From Tipula vernalis (Eukaryota; Arthropoda; Insecta; Diptera; Tipulidae), in contig OY282558.1 in NCBI GenBank assembly GCA_958295665.1, positions 47,616,389-47,680,388 of the forward strand: a DNA stretch of 64,000 nt, given 5' to 3'. This document shows, piece by piece, positions 44,331 through 54,464 of this stretch (the first letter of the stretch is position 1; each line of letters begins with the position of its first letter). A program made the translations under genes and the position numbers. The notes beneath the pieces are model-generated. The model searched no databases and had not been told where the DNA came from. It saw nothing but the letters and a program-made list of their open reading frames with translations.

Positions 44331-44590
44331 GAGCAAACGGCGCAGTGGTTAAAGTTGCGGCGGTTGGATCGGGAGCTACCGGGTTCGAATCTCTATAGGG
44401 GCGGGATGCAAAAGGGATTTTTCATCATTTGATTACGATCGGTGATGAAGATGAACACATCTATGACCCCCTGTTGAGAGTGCAGAATCCATGGGCCAAC
44501 GGATCTGTAGCCGCCCGTCCTCGATTTGGCTACTCCAGGCGTAAAGTAGGAAGGTAAAAAATAAATCAAAGAAACAAAACAAACAAACAC
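44331..44590 (+). mobile_element. Full-length tRNA-derived SINE (about 260 bp)
   Basis: Internal RNA polymerase III promoter: box A-like GGCGCAGTGG at 44339-44348 and box B GGTTCGAATCTC at 44382-44393, spaced as in a tRNA gene. A unique body follows, then the 3' part CGTCCTCGATTTGGCTACTC and GGCGTAAAGTAGGAAGG, and a (CAAA)-rich tail. It splits hAT coding sequence. No clear target duplication was found. The 3' part is shared with 42473-42550. Confidence 0.78.
44339..44393 (+). promoter_or_regulatory. Pol III internal promoter of the SINE (boxes A and B)
   Basis: Box A GGCGCAGTGG and box B GGTTCGAATCTC match the tRNA consensus (TRGCNNAGYNGG, GGTTCGANTCC) with two late mismatches in B. A folded tRNA is not formed beyond the D and T arms. 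Confidence 0.7.
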
Positions 44591-44900
44591 ATTCATTATT
44601 TATTATTTTATACACATTACTCAACACCTAATCCATTTACTGTTGATCGTGCAGGAAAACTAACATACATTTTGCACAACTTAAACCTGTCGAGATCGAA
44701 CGTAGGAAGTGTGGATAACGAAGATGAAGTTATTCCTGCTGAATCAAATACAAATTATTATTAATGGATGAAGTTGCATAATCCTATTCGCTTGAAGAAG
44801 AGGATGACTTGGAGGAAAGTAAGAATTATTCGTTTATGGATGATGTTAACGCTGGGGATGATAAATGCGTTGGTGGGGATGAACCATACATTTATTAAAG
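44591..44900 (+). pseudogene. C-terminal tail of the hAT remnant beyond the SINE
   Basis: After about 45 bp, NPFTVDRAGKLTYILHNLNL SRSNVGS continues the hAT C-terminus (family form LTxxRAxxLTYIxHNLxL) and is followed by an acidic stretch (DNEDEVIPAES) to a stop. Together with 43285-44330 it shows that the SINE inserted inside an existing hAT copy. Confidence 0.65.
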
Positions 44901-44949
44901 AGTTTAATTGATCATAAACTCATATTTATTTAAAATTTATTATTTACTG

Positions 44950-45385
44950 TAGGTGTTGAAGATGACCTTGCCGTCCTTCGACGTCTACCGATGAACACCA
45001 TATCAACGAAATCAAGGATTGGGTGCTCAAAAAACGTCGATTGACAATTAGAGATCTTGTTGACATCACGAATGTTTTGGGCAGAAAAATCTTGGTTTTT
45101 GCATCATGATAATGCGCCATCTCACACTGCATTGGTTGTATGTGACTATTTGACCAAAAATTCCACCCATGTTGTTTCGCAACTACCCTTTGTCTGATTT
45201 AGTTCCGCTTGACTTCTGGCTATTCCTGAAACTGAAGAAACCGCTCCGGGGATCTCGTTTTGACACTTTAACGTTCAATAGACTTTAACAACTGTTTCGA
45301 ACACTGGAAGAAACGTTGGCATAACTGTATTGTATCCGAAGGAGATTACTTTAAAGAGGATGAAATATTTTTGAAAGAATAATAA
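44950..45385 (+). pseudogene. Mariner-type transposase remnant with central deletion
   Basis: STDEHHINEIKDWVLKNRR LTIRDLVDIT (DNA-binding half, about 44985-45070) is joined almost directly to WFLHHDNAPSHTALVVCDYL (second Asp, about 45095-45150). In the next frame comes YPLSDLVPLDFWLFLKLKKP LRGSRFDT (third Asp region, about 45185-45260). The segment with the first Asp is deleted. The C-terminus (RWHN...YPKEITLKRMKYF-like) is frameshifted. Confidence 0.7.
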
Positions 45386-45760
45386 GCCGTTTGTATTTTA
45401 TTTAAAAATCTTGTTCTTTGGTACAAATTGGAATTAAAATATTGAATAAAAAGTGTGTTACCTATTTTACCCGTATTACCGGTAACATTGCCAAATTTAA
45501 AAATATCGGAAATTTTACAACAGTACCAGTGACTCTATAGCTCGCCACTGGTCAGTCAATATAGAAACATAGAAACACGGAATTTTATTGAAAATTTGAA
45601 ACAATTAAAAGTTTTATGGTGGGCGAATATACAGCATATTTTATTAAGTGAATGAGCAGAGCAAATATGTGCTTGTAAATTTCAGTTTTGTTATAGTTTC
45701 GTGTTATCTACAAATAAATAATAATGTTACCGTAACATAACCTCACAAATTATATACATA
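45386..45760. other. No recognised feature
   Basis: AT-rich spacer between two mariner-type elements. Confidence 0.4.
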
Positions 45761-45762
45761 TA

Positions 45763-46637
45763 AAGGTTGTTCCAATTTGAGGTATCTTTTTAAATATTCC
45801 GCCATTTATATTTTTGATACTAGAGTATCACATGTTATTTGACAGATAACTTGTCAACTGAAGTACAAACATTTCGGTTTGTTAAAATGGATCGCTACAC
45901 GAGTGAATAACGTGTTTTCATTATTAAAATTTATTTTAAATGTGGCGAAAGTTATTCAGAAGTTGGAAGAAAATTTCGTTCAAAATACGGTAGACAACAT
46001 GGTCTGACAAACCGTGCTATTAAACTTATCATTGATAAATTTGAAGAAACTGGTTTAGTTCAAGATCATAGAAGCAGAATATATTATCGTAGTGGTCGTC
46101 CAAGTAAAAATATTGCAGCTGTTAGAACAAATGTTGCTGAAGAGCCAAGAACATCAATTCGTCGACGTTCACAGCAATTAAGCCTCAAACCAACAACTTT
46201 TCTCGAGTCAATTGGAAGATATTGAAGTGCAGAATACACGGTTTCAACAGGATGGTGCAACATGCAACACAGCAATGCAATCAATCGATCTTTTGAAAGA
46301 GAAGTTTAATAATCGAATAATTTCTCGAAGAACAGACCCAGCCAAGAACAGGCCACCAAGATCATGCGATTTAAAGCCATTGAACTTTTTTTCATAGGGT
46401 TTCTTGAAGAGTAAAGTTTATACGGATAATCCTCAAACTGTTCAACACCTCAAAGACAACATCATCGAGCAAATATTACTAATTGAACTATCATTATGCG
46501 AAAAGTTATTTGCTAAAAGATTTACAGCCTGCCGAGCTAGCAGAGGATGTCACTTTAACGACATTCTTTTCATTATTAACCGGAACCAATGTACTTTCTT
46601 TAAAATATAAAAAGATACCCCAAATTTGAACACCCTT
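45763..46637 (+). mobile_element. Tc1/mariner-superfamily element with TIRs and TA flanks (875 bp, internally deleted)
   Basis: The left end AAGGTTGTTCCAATTTGAGG and the right end reversed, AAGGGTGTTCAAATTTGGGG, both continue TATCTTTTT and are flanked by TA (45761-45762 and 46638-46639). Inside is a transposase on the + strand: an N-terminal helix-turn-helix half (about 45887-46220) and a C-terminal half (46212-46610). The catalytic core between them is missing. Confidence 0.8.
45887..46610 (+). pseudogene. Transposase of the 45.8-kb element, inactive
   Basis: Starts MDRYTSE followed by a stop, then RVFIIKIYFKCGESYSEVGR KFRSKYG, AIKLIIDKFEETG and RTSIRRRSQQLSL (DNA-binding part). Then TRFQQDGATCNTAMQSIDLL KEKF (second Asp) and PPRSCDLKPLNFFS (third acidic position, usually PLDFFLWG, read as Asn), then KVYTDNPQTVQHLKDNI. 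A stop codes where the family has LWG. The first-Asp region is deleted. Confidence 0.75.
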
Positions 46638-46684
46638 TATATATATATATATATACGTATATGTATATATATACATATATATAT
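46636..46684. repeat. (TA)n microsatellite
   Basis: Alternating TA with a few C/G interruptions, directly at the right flank of the 45.8-kb element. A TA-rich target is expected for TA-specific insertion. Confidence 0.85.
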
Positions 46685-48440
46685 CTTATTTTGAATGTAC
46701 ATACTTTGAATAAACGACTCGGTTTATTTTTTATTAGACGTCGTTTATTTAAACGAGACATTGAAAAAGTTTGGTTGGCTATAAGGCACAATTGAATACT
46801 TTTAACCTAGTGACATCTATTTAAATATTGCATGAATTACTGGGTCTTACAAAAGTTTAGTTTGAAAAGTCTTCTGAGGCACACAGCATTACAGTATTTA
46901 TTTTCTGGCATTTTTTAGCTTTTTATCACCATGAAACATTCTAAGTAGATCGAAAATTTTACATCAGTATTTGCAATTTCATGCATTGCATTCAAAACCG
47001 GCTCTGATTGCTCTCCCCCGTATTATAAATGCGAATACCACACACCACACTTATACCCATGTTACACAACACGACACCATAATTCTCCCTCACCAAGGAA
47101 AATATGTACCTTCCTTCATTAATACTCAGCTGCTTTTCATTTTAAAGAAAGGTGCCACATCGATAACCACATATAAGTCTAATAGTGTGGTGATATGCGG
47201 CCCCTGGCCAGGAGCCATCGTACGTATACCTTTTTTACATATAACAATATCGAGGTGCTAGTGAGGACAGACTCAGCCCTGTTACAGACACCTAATAAAG
47301 TTTTTTTTTATTACAGCACAACACAATATTTTATGTCTAGAGTTACACGCCATGTTGAATTTCTCTCTATCTGTTGGTGCCACAAGTTTTTCTGAAAAGC
47401 TGTAATTGAATTATTATTATTATTTCCACTATTTTTCCATCGGCGGTTGTGAGGGGAGCGAGATGCTTGACGTTGTTGTTGAAATCGTTGCGTCTCTGCT
47501 ATCCCTGCTACTCGCCCCCCTATGCATTGCATTCAAAATCGGCTCTGATAAGAAATTCTAGTACTATTGGCAACCCTAAAAATACTGCTATTTTTATTTA
47601 CTATAACAAACGATGCTGTCAACTATTCTCGGCTTTACAGCATATTTAAGGATTTAAAGAATATCCACTTACTAAAGACCAAACAAGACGCAGAATGTTG
47701 GATCTGTTCTGAAATATTTAAGATTTCAAGAAAATTTCTAAAAATATTTCACTTGATATTTATACTTCACCAATTAAAGCCCGCCTATAATTTGTAATTG
47801 ATATACCCTGACAAGAAATACCCTACCCCCCAAAAAAAAAACTCTACAGAAAGATACGATCGATTTCGAAGATTTAGTGTACAAAAATGACAAATAAGGC
47901 CAATATATCTTGATTATTTAGTTTTACGAAAAACGCCTTACCCTTTATTTCGGTTTGTACACATACCACATCCACAAACAAACCGACAAAACCTTTAATA
48001 TAAAACATTAACTAGGCAAAAATATGGAAAACAAAAGAAAAACAACAGAACGATAAAAGACATAATTGATTAATTCAAATGTGTAGGATTTGTATTATGG
48101 TAATTGGAGGATTGGAAAATTGGGATGGTTTGGTATGTACGAGTACAATATCATGACAAACATTCTATTATTTATAGCAACGACAACGTTAAACTAATTT
48201 ATTCTTATTGAATTTAATTAATATTTAATTAGTCTATTGTTTATGGCCATAAATTTTTTTTTTTTTTTTTTTTGGTTTTTGTGTTTTATGGAATTAAAAT
48301 TTATGACTTCATATGGAGTACGTGACGTTTTAATTATTTATGAATGTTTGTATATTTTATAGTGTTAATTTGATTTTATATGTGTATGTATGTATGTAGG
48401 TATAACGTGTACAATAGGGTCGCAGCCAAAAAACCAAAAT
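46685..48440. other. Non-coding spacer with a 28-bp direct repeat
   Basis: Includes identical-but-one 28-mers starting ATGCATTGCATTCAAAAyCG at 46981-47008 and 47522-47549. The intervening 513 bp is less AT-rich and has no recognised coding. 47820-48440 is AT-rich with a T-run near 48250. Confidence 0.45.
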
Positions 48441-48442
48441 CA

Positions 48443-48512
48443 AAATTCTGAAATACCGGTATTGAAGTTTGGCTGTAGTATTAACGTAAAAATTACAGCA
48501 AAATTTTAATAC
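48443..48512. repeat. About 65-bp direct repeat, copy 1
   Basis: AAAATTCTGAAATACCGGTA, TGAAGTTTGGCTGTAG and ACGTAAAAATTACAGCAAAA recur in the same order at 49199-49264. Non-coding. Relationship to any element unknown. Confidence 0.6.
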
Positions 48513-49198
48513 TGGGTTTTCGGGATTTATAGAAAATACGGTTACTAACCGAAACGTCACGTCGCAAGGACTTCTATTTATATCCATAAGAACTAAAATC
48601 TTAATTTAATTTTTGATTTTAGAAATCGATTCTGAAATAAGTAGCTTCGCTCGACTTTTTATAATTATGTAACTTAGTTGGATGCGGTTTTATTTGAAAT
48701 CAATAACATAAACATAAGCTCAAAAAAATGTTTCTAACTTATTCTGCTTTTGTTTTTCTGCAACAACAGCAACGTATTTAGGAAGGAGGAATTAACTCCA
48801 TAAAATATTAAAAAATTTTAATTAGGTAAGTCAATTAATTCATTTTGCAAAATTTCACAATTCAAAATATCCTTAAAATTAAAATTTTTAATACTCGACT
48901 ACAAAATATTTGACATTTTTGCCTTGAATCTAGATAAAGATCCTTGAAACAGTTTGGATCTGTAGGTTACAGATTTTCAAAAATTAACTCGTAGAATTCG
49001 TAGTTAAATTTAGCATTTAGTTCAAAATTTAGTGTAGATTGCAGATAGAGTCGAACTAAGTTTCTGTGAATAATAAATCAAAGCTTCTCTCACACTTTTA
49101 TTTTTCAGACCACACCTTCTTCTATACACATACTATATAATATAAGGTGTCCGTCTTTTTCTCAGTCTGTCTCAGAAATAATTAATCGCCGACAAAAG
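48513..49198. other. No recognised feature
   Basis: AT-rich sequence between the two direct-repeat copies. No coding or element was recognised. Confidence 0.4.
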
Positions 49199-49264
49199 AA
49201 AAATTCTGAAATATCGGTAATGAAGTTTGGATGTAGCTTTGACGTAAAAATTACAGCAAAACCC
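49199..49264. repeat. About 65-bp direct repeat, copy 2
   Basis: Matches 48443-48512 in the same orientation with a few substitutions. Confidence 0.6.
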
Positions 49265-49411
49265 AATGCCTAAAACGTTGCAGACACTTAAGAGATAATC
49301 GTAACCCAAGAATTGAAATAAAGCTGTTCAACTGTTGATTTTTAACTTCAATTAAAGTCAATTGAATATAAAGTTAACTTTATTTCACTATAGAAATAAC
49401 AACTTCGAAAA

Positions 49412-49990
49412 CTAAACTAAAACATAATCGTCATTATTATTTAGAACTTGTTGACATCTAACTGGCAACTTGTGAATCCCCTTCGCCCTAGAATGTTCTA
49501 GGCTTTGCCGCAAAAATGATTGGACATGTTCAAGTAACTGCTCGTCGTTTGTAAACGTTTCGCCTGTAAAGCTATTTTGAAGCGACCGGGAAGAGTGGTA
49601 ATTGGTTAGAGCAATGTCTGGTGAGTATGGCGGATGAGGTAAAGTGGACCAACCTAGCTCCAATAGTTTTTCAGTGAACACTCATCGCCAGTAACAAGAA
49701 ACCCTGATTTCTTAGTCGTGACGGATTATTAAAAGCAATCGACATTAAGTTCACCTAGTTGTTTTCAGTGAGAATGTATGGAACCTAGACTCCAAGCTTT
49801 GACACTTAACTAGTTTCTCAAGGTGGCGCCACACAGTTGATTGAGATGTATTGTGCTTCTCTGCTAATTCTCGCGTTGCTTGGTGAGGGTTTTGTTCTAC
49901 CAAAATTTCCAATCGTTCGTCGTCCAAATCAGAAGACTGGCCCGGTTCATTTTGAACACTGTAATAAACACTTCATATTTTTTCAGCTGT
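49412..49990 (-). pseudogene. Mariner transposase remnant with central deletion
   Basis: On the - strand 49985-49750 reads NEPGQSSDLDDERLEILVEQ NPHQATRELAEKHNTSQSTV WRHLEKL, a mariner paired helix-turn-helix. After a frame change come FLVTGDE (first Asp) and at once FTEKLLELGWSTLPHPPYSP DIALTNYH. The block with the second Asp (HDNARPH) is gone and the third Asp is Asn (TNYH). The C-terminus (GIHKLPVRCQQVLNNNDDYV) is intact. Confidence 0.8.
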
Positions 49991-50450
49991 TGTGTTGTTT
50001 CCAAGCTTAAACTCCCGCAGTATAATACGTATGTCTAAAATGCACTTTGGAATTTTCCATTTCTACCACTTATATATTTTACGAAAATGTTTATGCACGA
50101 AGTGCCCAAATTCTAAATACCTAACTATTCTTTACAAACAAAGCAATCACTCCATCACTCCCACTAAATTACCACTTGCATTGACAAGTATTTATGAAGC
50201 ATACCAATATTTATAATGCACATCTTCTACATAAAATATCCTTCAATACAAAATATTGTACGCGTAAAACCGGCTTCATTTTAAACATTTCTTTTTGTTT
50301 TTCATAATGTCATGTTCTAACACAGTTTTGAGTGAAACGTTTCGAAGTGGACATGTTTTGTGTAAATACGCAATTATTATACACTCCCGATTGTTTACAG
50401 ACAATGGAACAACATATTTTCTGGTAAATATTTTCTGGTGTCAATCTGTA
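49991..50450. other. No recognised feature
   Basis: AT-rich, short chance open frames only. Confidence 0.4.
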
Positions 50451-50464
50451 CAGTGTACACTAGA

Positions 50465-50690
50465 GTACATCATTTGAGAGGTCGTGGGTTTAGAGGTGCT
50501 GAAACAACTGAGCAACATGATAAACGGCTTAAAAACAAACGCTTACGATATGCTCGATCAAGAAAGAGATCCAGAGCCGATTTAAAGATGGTAGCATTCA
50601 ATTACGATGAAGACTATAATTAGAGCACGCATCCCAATATTTTAATTGGCCTCAAAAATGAGTTTCAAATCTGTTAAAATACTTTAAATT
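50465..50690 (+). pseudogene. Helitron N-terminal fragment
   Basis: Reads RGAETTEQHDKRLKNKRLRY ARSRKRSRADLKMVAFNYDE DYN, a stop, and then in line STHPNILIGLKNEFQ. The basic repeat-like head followed by AFNYDPxxDYxxHPxVxIG is the N-terminal pattern of insect Helitron proteins; the same AFNYDPNIDY block is present in the - strand Helitron at 12.4-12.5 kb. Only this fragment is recognisable. Confidence 0.55.
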
Positions 50691-53600
50691 CGTGAAACAT
50701 TTTTAATTTTTGAAATGGTGAACAAAATCCATAATATCGTGTTCGCCGACTGAAGATTAGGGAGATTATTAAAAGGGTGGAATACAAACATCACCTCTTT
50801 AGAGTGGAATTATGAAGCCCAAGTCAATTACTATTCTTCATTTGCTCCTACGAACTGGTTTATCTCATGAAATTCCTCTTTCGTTTCTGAATGCTCTGTA
50901 CCCCATTGATAGGCCATCAGGAATATAAGCATATTTCGTCGATTCCAGTTGCGTTGTTTGCAACATCATCCAAAATAAGTGTAACGTTGGGCGTAATCGT
51001 CTTCTTAGTTCTACAAATGATTCTTCATGGTCATATCCTTAAATTCAAATGAGTTTTTGTTCGTGGTTAACTCGTATAAACTCTGCTATTTTGGTGAATG
51101 CTGCCATGAATATTCTATATAAGCCGGGTAAGCCAAGGTAGTTCCTTCAGAAGGTGTTGTACAATTGTTCTCTGTTCTTGAGAGTTGTCTCTCTTAATCA
51201 TATTCATTTACTTACATTTCACTGGATGGTGTTCGTTTTATCTACTAGATTAATAGTCCTAATTGGAATCTGTATTCGTTTAACTAGTACTTCCAAATAA
51301 TTATTGATCTGGCTCCGCTCTCGTCTTCATTTGCTTTCACAACCCACACTCTAGATTACTCACCTACCTCCAGTCTCTCAAACACATATGTTTCGAATTC
51401 AAAGACTGTTTGTCCCGATTATTGTTCGCGATTATTGCTCGGTGTTCATGCCAATTTCTATATTTATTGACTTGGCGTATTTTTATTGCTAGTTTCATGA
51501 AGACTTAAGTTACATTCCATGGCAATATCACAAAGTTTATCCGCTAAATTATTGATTCATATTTGTGAAGTGTATATCTCTCTTTTTTAGAGCGATCCTT
51601 GATTCTGATCCAGCGCCTTCATTATTTCAATGCAACCAGGGACAAATTTAAATTTCAAAATCTCGAAATATGTTGCTTTGTCAAATCTTGATGGCTGTAA
51701 CGTAAGTGGGTATATGTTCTGGATCATGACGTTGTTCGATTTACTTTGACTTCATCTAGCTCCTTTTCGATACGTTGAATAGATTTCTGCTCAACATGTT
51801 CAACGATCCAGAAATTACATATATTAAAATATGTTCTGGATACTCCTAAGTTTTCCAATAATAATAATTTCAAAGCCATAATTTTGAGTATCATTTTGCA
51901 ATTTTATAAGCTCAACATTCTCAAATTGTCAAAATAGTAAGTTTAAATTCTCACTGTAGGTTCTGCAAAATCTGCCTTTCTACAGAATCTGATGTTATAT
52001 TTGCTTTAGTGTTCCAAACTTAAAAAATTAAGATACAAAAAATTTTGCAAAATTCTTTTGTCACATCTGATTTTTAGTAACCGACCATAAATCATATCTA
52101 ATTAACACCAAATAACTACCGTACACACATGATGACTTTTAATACAAATCACGATTTATGTCACATAGTAAAATTAAAATACAAAAAAAAAAATTAATTA
52201 AATTAGCGCGTGTTTTAAAGATGTTAAATGTCCAATTAAATTATTTTAAAAAAAACAAAGTCTTTTTTTATGCGAATTGTATAAAGATCAAGCGGACGAC
52301 ACTTGGTAAATTTATGACTATTATAAACCGCACACATAAATTTTTTTTATAAAACACATTTTTTGTGAAAAGTTTTTTTTGTAAATCATTTATTAAGACA
52401 AATTATAGGTATACATTCAGACACATAGGCACTTAAAATTTGTATGGTAGTTAGTTATTCATTTTTGGTTTGTTATAATTAAATAAATTTAACCACCCCG
52501 TATAATATTAAACAAAAATTTACTAAAGTCGATCGATTAATTGGAAAAATAATCCTCATATGTGTACATGTCATACAAAATTCATAATCCGTATGGATTA
52601 CACTTATTCCAAATTTTTTATATTTTTTTTTGTTATCAAACTACGATAAAATTTATTTAATTTTAAGTGTTTGAATATGGTGTTTGCGTATGCAAATTTC
52701 ATTATCGATTCATGGTAAATCAAGCATATTTTTAAAAGTAAACAGATTACGTTCCAGGCTTTCAAAATATTTAAGTTTTCGATACTCCTATTCGTCTCAC
52801 ACTAGAGTGTTACAAATTTTCCATTTACCAAAATCACTAAACATACAACTCTTAGGGGTAGGGTCACAGTTACTCCATCAAATTTCTTTGAAACTGACAT
52901 AAATTCAAGTTGATTTAATCTAGTTGGCATACAATTCTAATAGAAATTGTGCACAACCGTGCCAAAAACATAACACATCCCTCTTAGATCTTAGAAGTTA
53001 CTCATAAAACAGCTTTTTAGGCGACAATTTTCTTTTTGAGCAAGCTGACCAATAAAAATTGATTTTTAAGCCATTTATGTTTAATGTTAAATTTAATTAT
53101 TTTTTTAATTTAATTAAAAAACTTTTCCTTATAGTAACAATGATTTTTAATAATTCTTTAGACGTACAAACGAAGGTTAAAAAGATACCTACGAAGTAGC
53201 CACCAATCCTTGTTATTCTAAGGGAAAAAATGTTAAGAATAATTAAGTTGGTTTTATTATAAAATTTTTATAAGTGACCAAACAGAAGGAAATAAAACGG
53301 ATACACACAGTTGTAACTTAAATAAATTTAATGGTACGTTAAAACAGTTTAACCTCCAGAAGCGTGTTTAGTTGATTCCCAATATTCTTTTTGTATTTGA
53401 CTTCAAACGTTTTGAATTAAGTTAAATATTCAAATATTTATGTATCCGCTTGTAATACATATTAAAATTATTATTTGTGTTTCTTTTTCAAATTCGAGTG
53501 CAAATATTTAACCAAAAAAAATTTGGTTCTTAAACAAAATAATTTTCCAAGATGTATGTATTTACGTCATTTTTAACGCATAGCTCTACAAAAATCCTCG

Positions 53601-53830
53601 CATAACGTATCCAGCTTATTAAAAAAATTTACAAAATCTTTCGTTTTTTCGTCAGAGATGTATTAGGTAAAATAGTCATGAAATTGCAAAGATAAATTAA
53701 ATGATCTGAAAATAACAAAAATTTCAAACAACGTTCTAATTTCATCTCTGGTTATTTTGTTTCCATCTTTCATAAAATACAAAATCAAATAAATCCAAAG
53801 CCTACTAAATATATTGCATAATATCATATG
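50691..53830. other. AT-rich intronic DNA; a coding-like but unassigned stretch at about 51.0-51.8 kb
   Basis: On the - strand, 51590-51690 reads ATYFEILKFKFVPGCIEIMK ALDQNQG and 50900-51010 reads GYDHEESFVELRRRL-like sequence. These look like decayed protein but match nothing I recognise. 51840-53830 is strongly AT-rich with no feature. Confidence 0.35.
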
Positions 53831-53839
53831 TTTGGTATG

Positions 53840-54131
53840 GGCAAAGTGTTTTTTGTGTCGGTCTATAATTAATCACATCTGTGTTGTCACCTTTCTTAAA
53901 TATTGGAACAACTTTTGCGACTTTCCAGCATTTAGAAAATTTTTCTTCTCTTGGCGATTTGCTGAATATGAATATAATATAATATTTTTAAGAAATAAGG
54001 GAGGTAAAAGATCAGACCAACAGCCTTTTTTTGTGTCAATACTATTAAGTTCCGAAAATGTGTCATCTACATCAACATATAAATCGTTTAAGATTTCACA
54101 GCAATGTGGCTGTTGTGTACTCCTTGATTGA
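53840..54131 (-). pseudogene. LINE reverse transcriptase fragment (Jockey/CR1-like)
   Basis: On the - strand FSKCWKVAKVVPIFKKGDNT DVINYRP is the classic start of LINE RT (WKxAxVxPIFKKGDxxxxxNYRPISLL). It is preceded by GCWSDLLPPLFLKNIIYHIQ-like sequence. The rest of the RT is missing. Confidence 0.75.
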
Positions 54132-54464
54132 GCCTTTTAAAAAATTAAATGTGTGTTAAACGTGTTTTATTTGTTTTCTTTCAGTCAAATATTCTCCAAA
54201 CTTGTAGTTTTTTTCCAATTGGCACACTTCATTCCCTCTGCTAATCCATTAGATTATGAATGATAAAGAGAACTTTTTGTAACTTTTGTGTCATTTAAAA
54301 ATTCACAAAATTTTATAATTTAAACGTTTCATTTGGCCATCCTAAATCTTATAGATCTTGCCGACCGACATAACTTTATAAACTCATTCTTTACATCTCT
54401 GAACTTCTACTGACTAAACAAATGTTTCCTCACACATTGACAGTACAACCCTTATAATGATTAT
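54132..54464. other. No recognised feature
   Basis: AT-rich lead-in to the TTTAAAC array. Confidence 0.4.

Noticed and set aside
44339..44393. A real tRNA gene
   Set aside because: Boxes A and B are present but there is no acceptor stem pairing or tRNA 3' end; sequence continues into a SINE body and CAAA tail.
53814..54131. 105-codon + strand frame
   Set aside because: The opposite strand reads a clear LINE reverse transcriptase segment (VVPIFKKGD...NYRP), so the + frame is a shadow.
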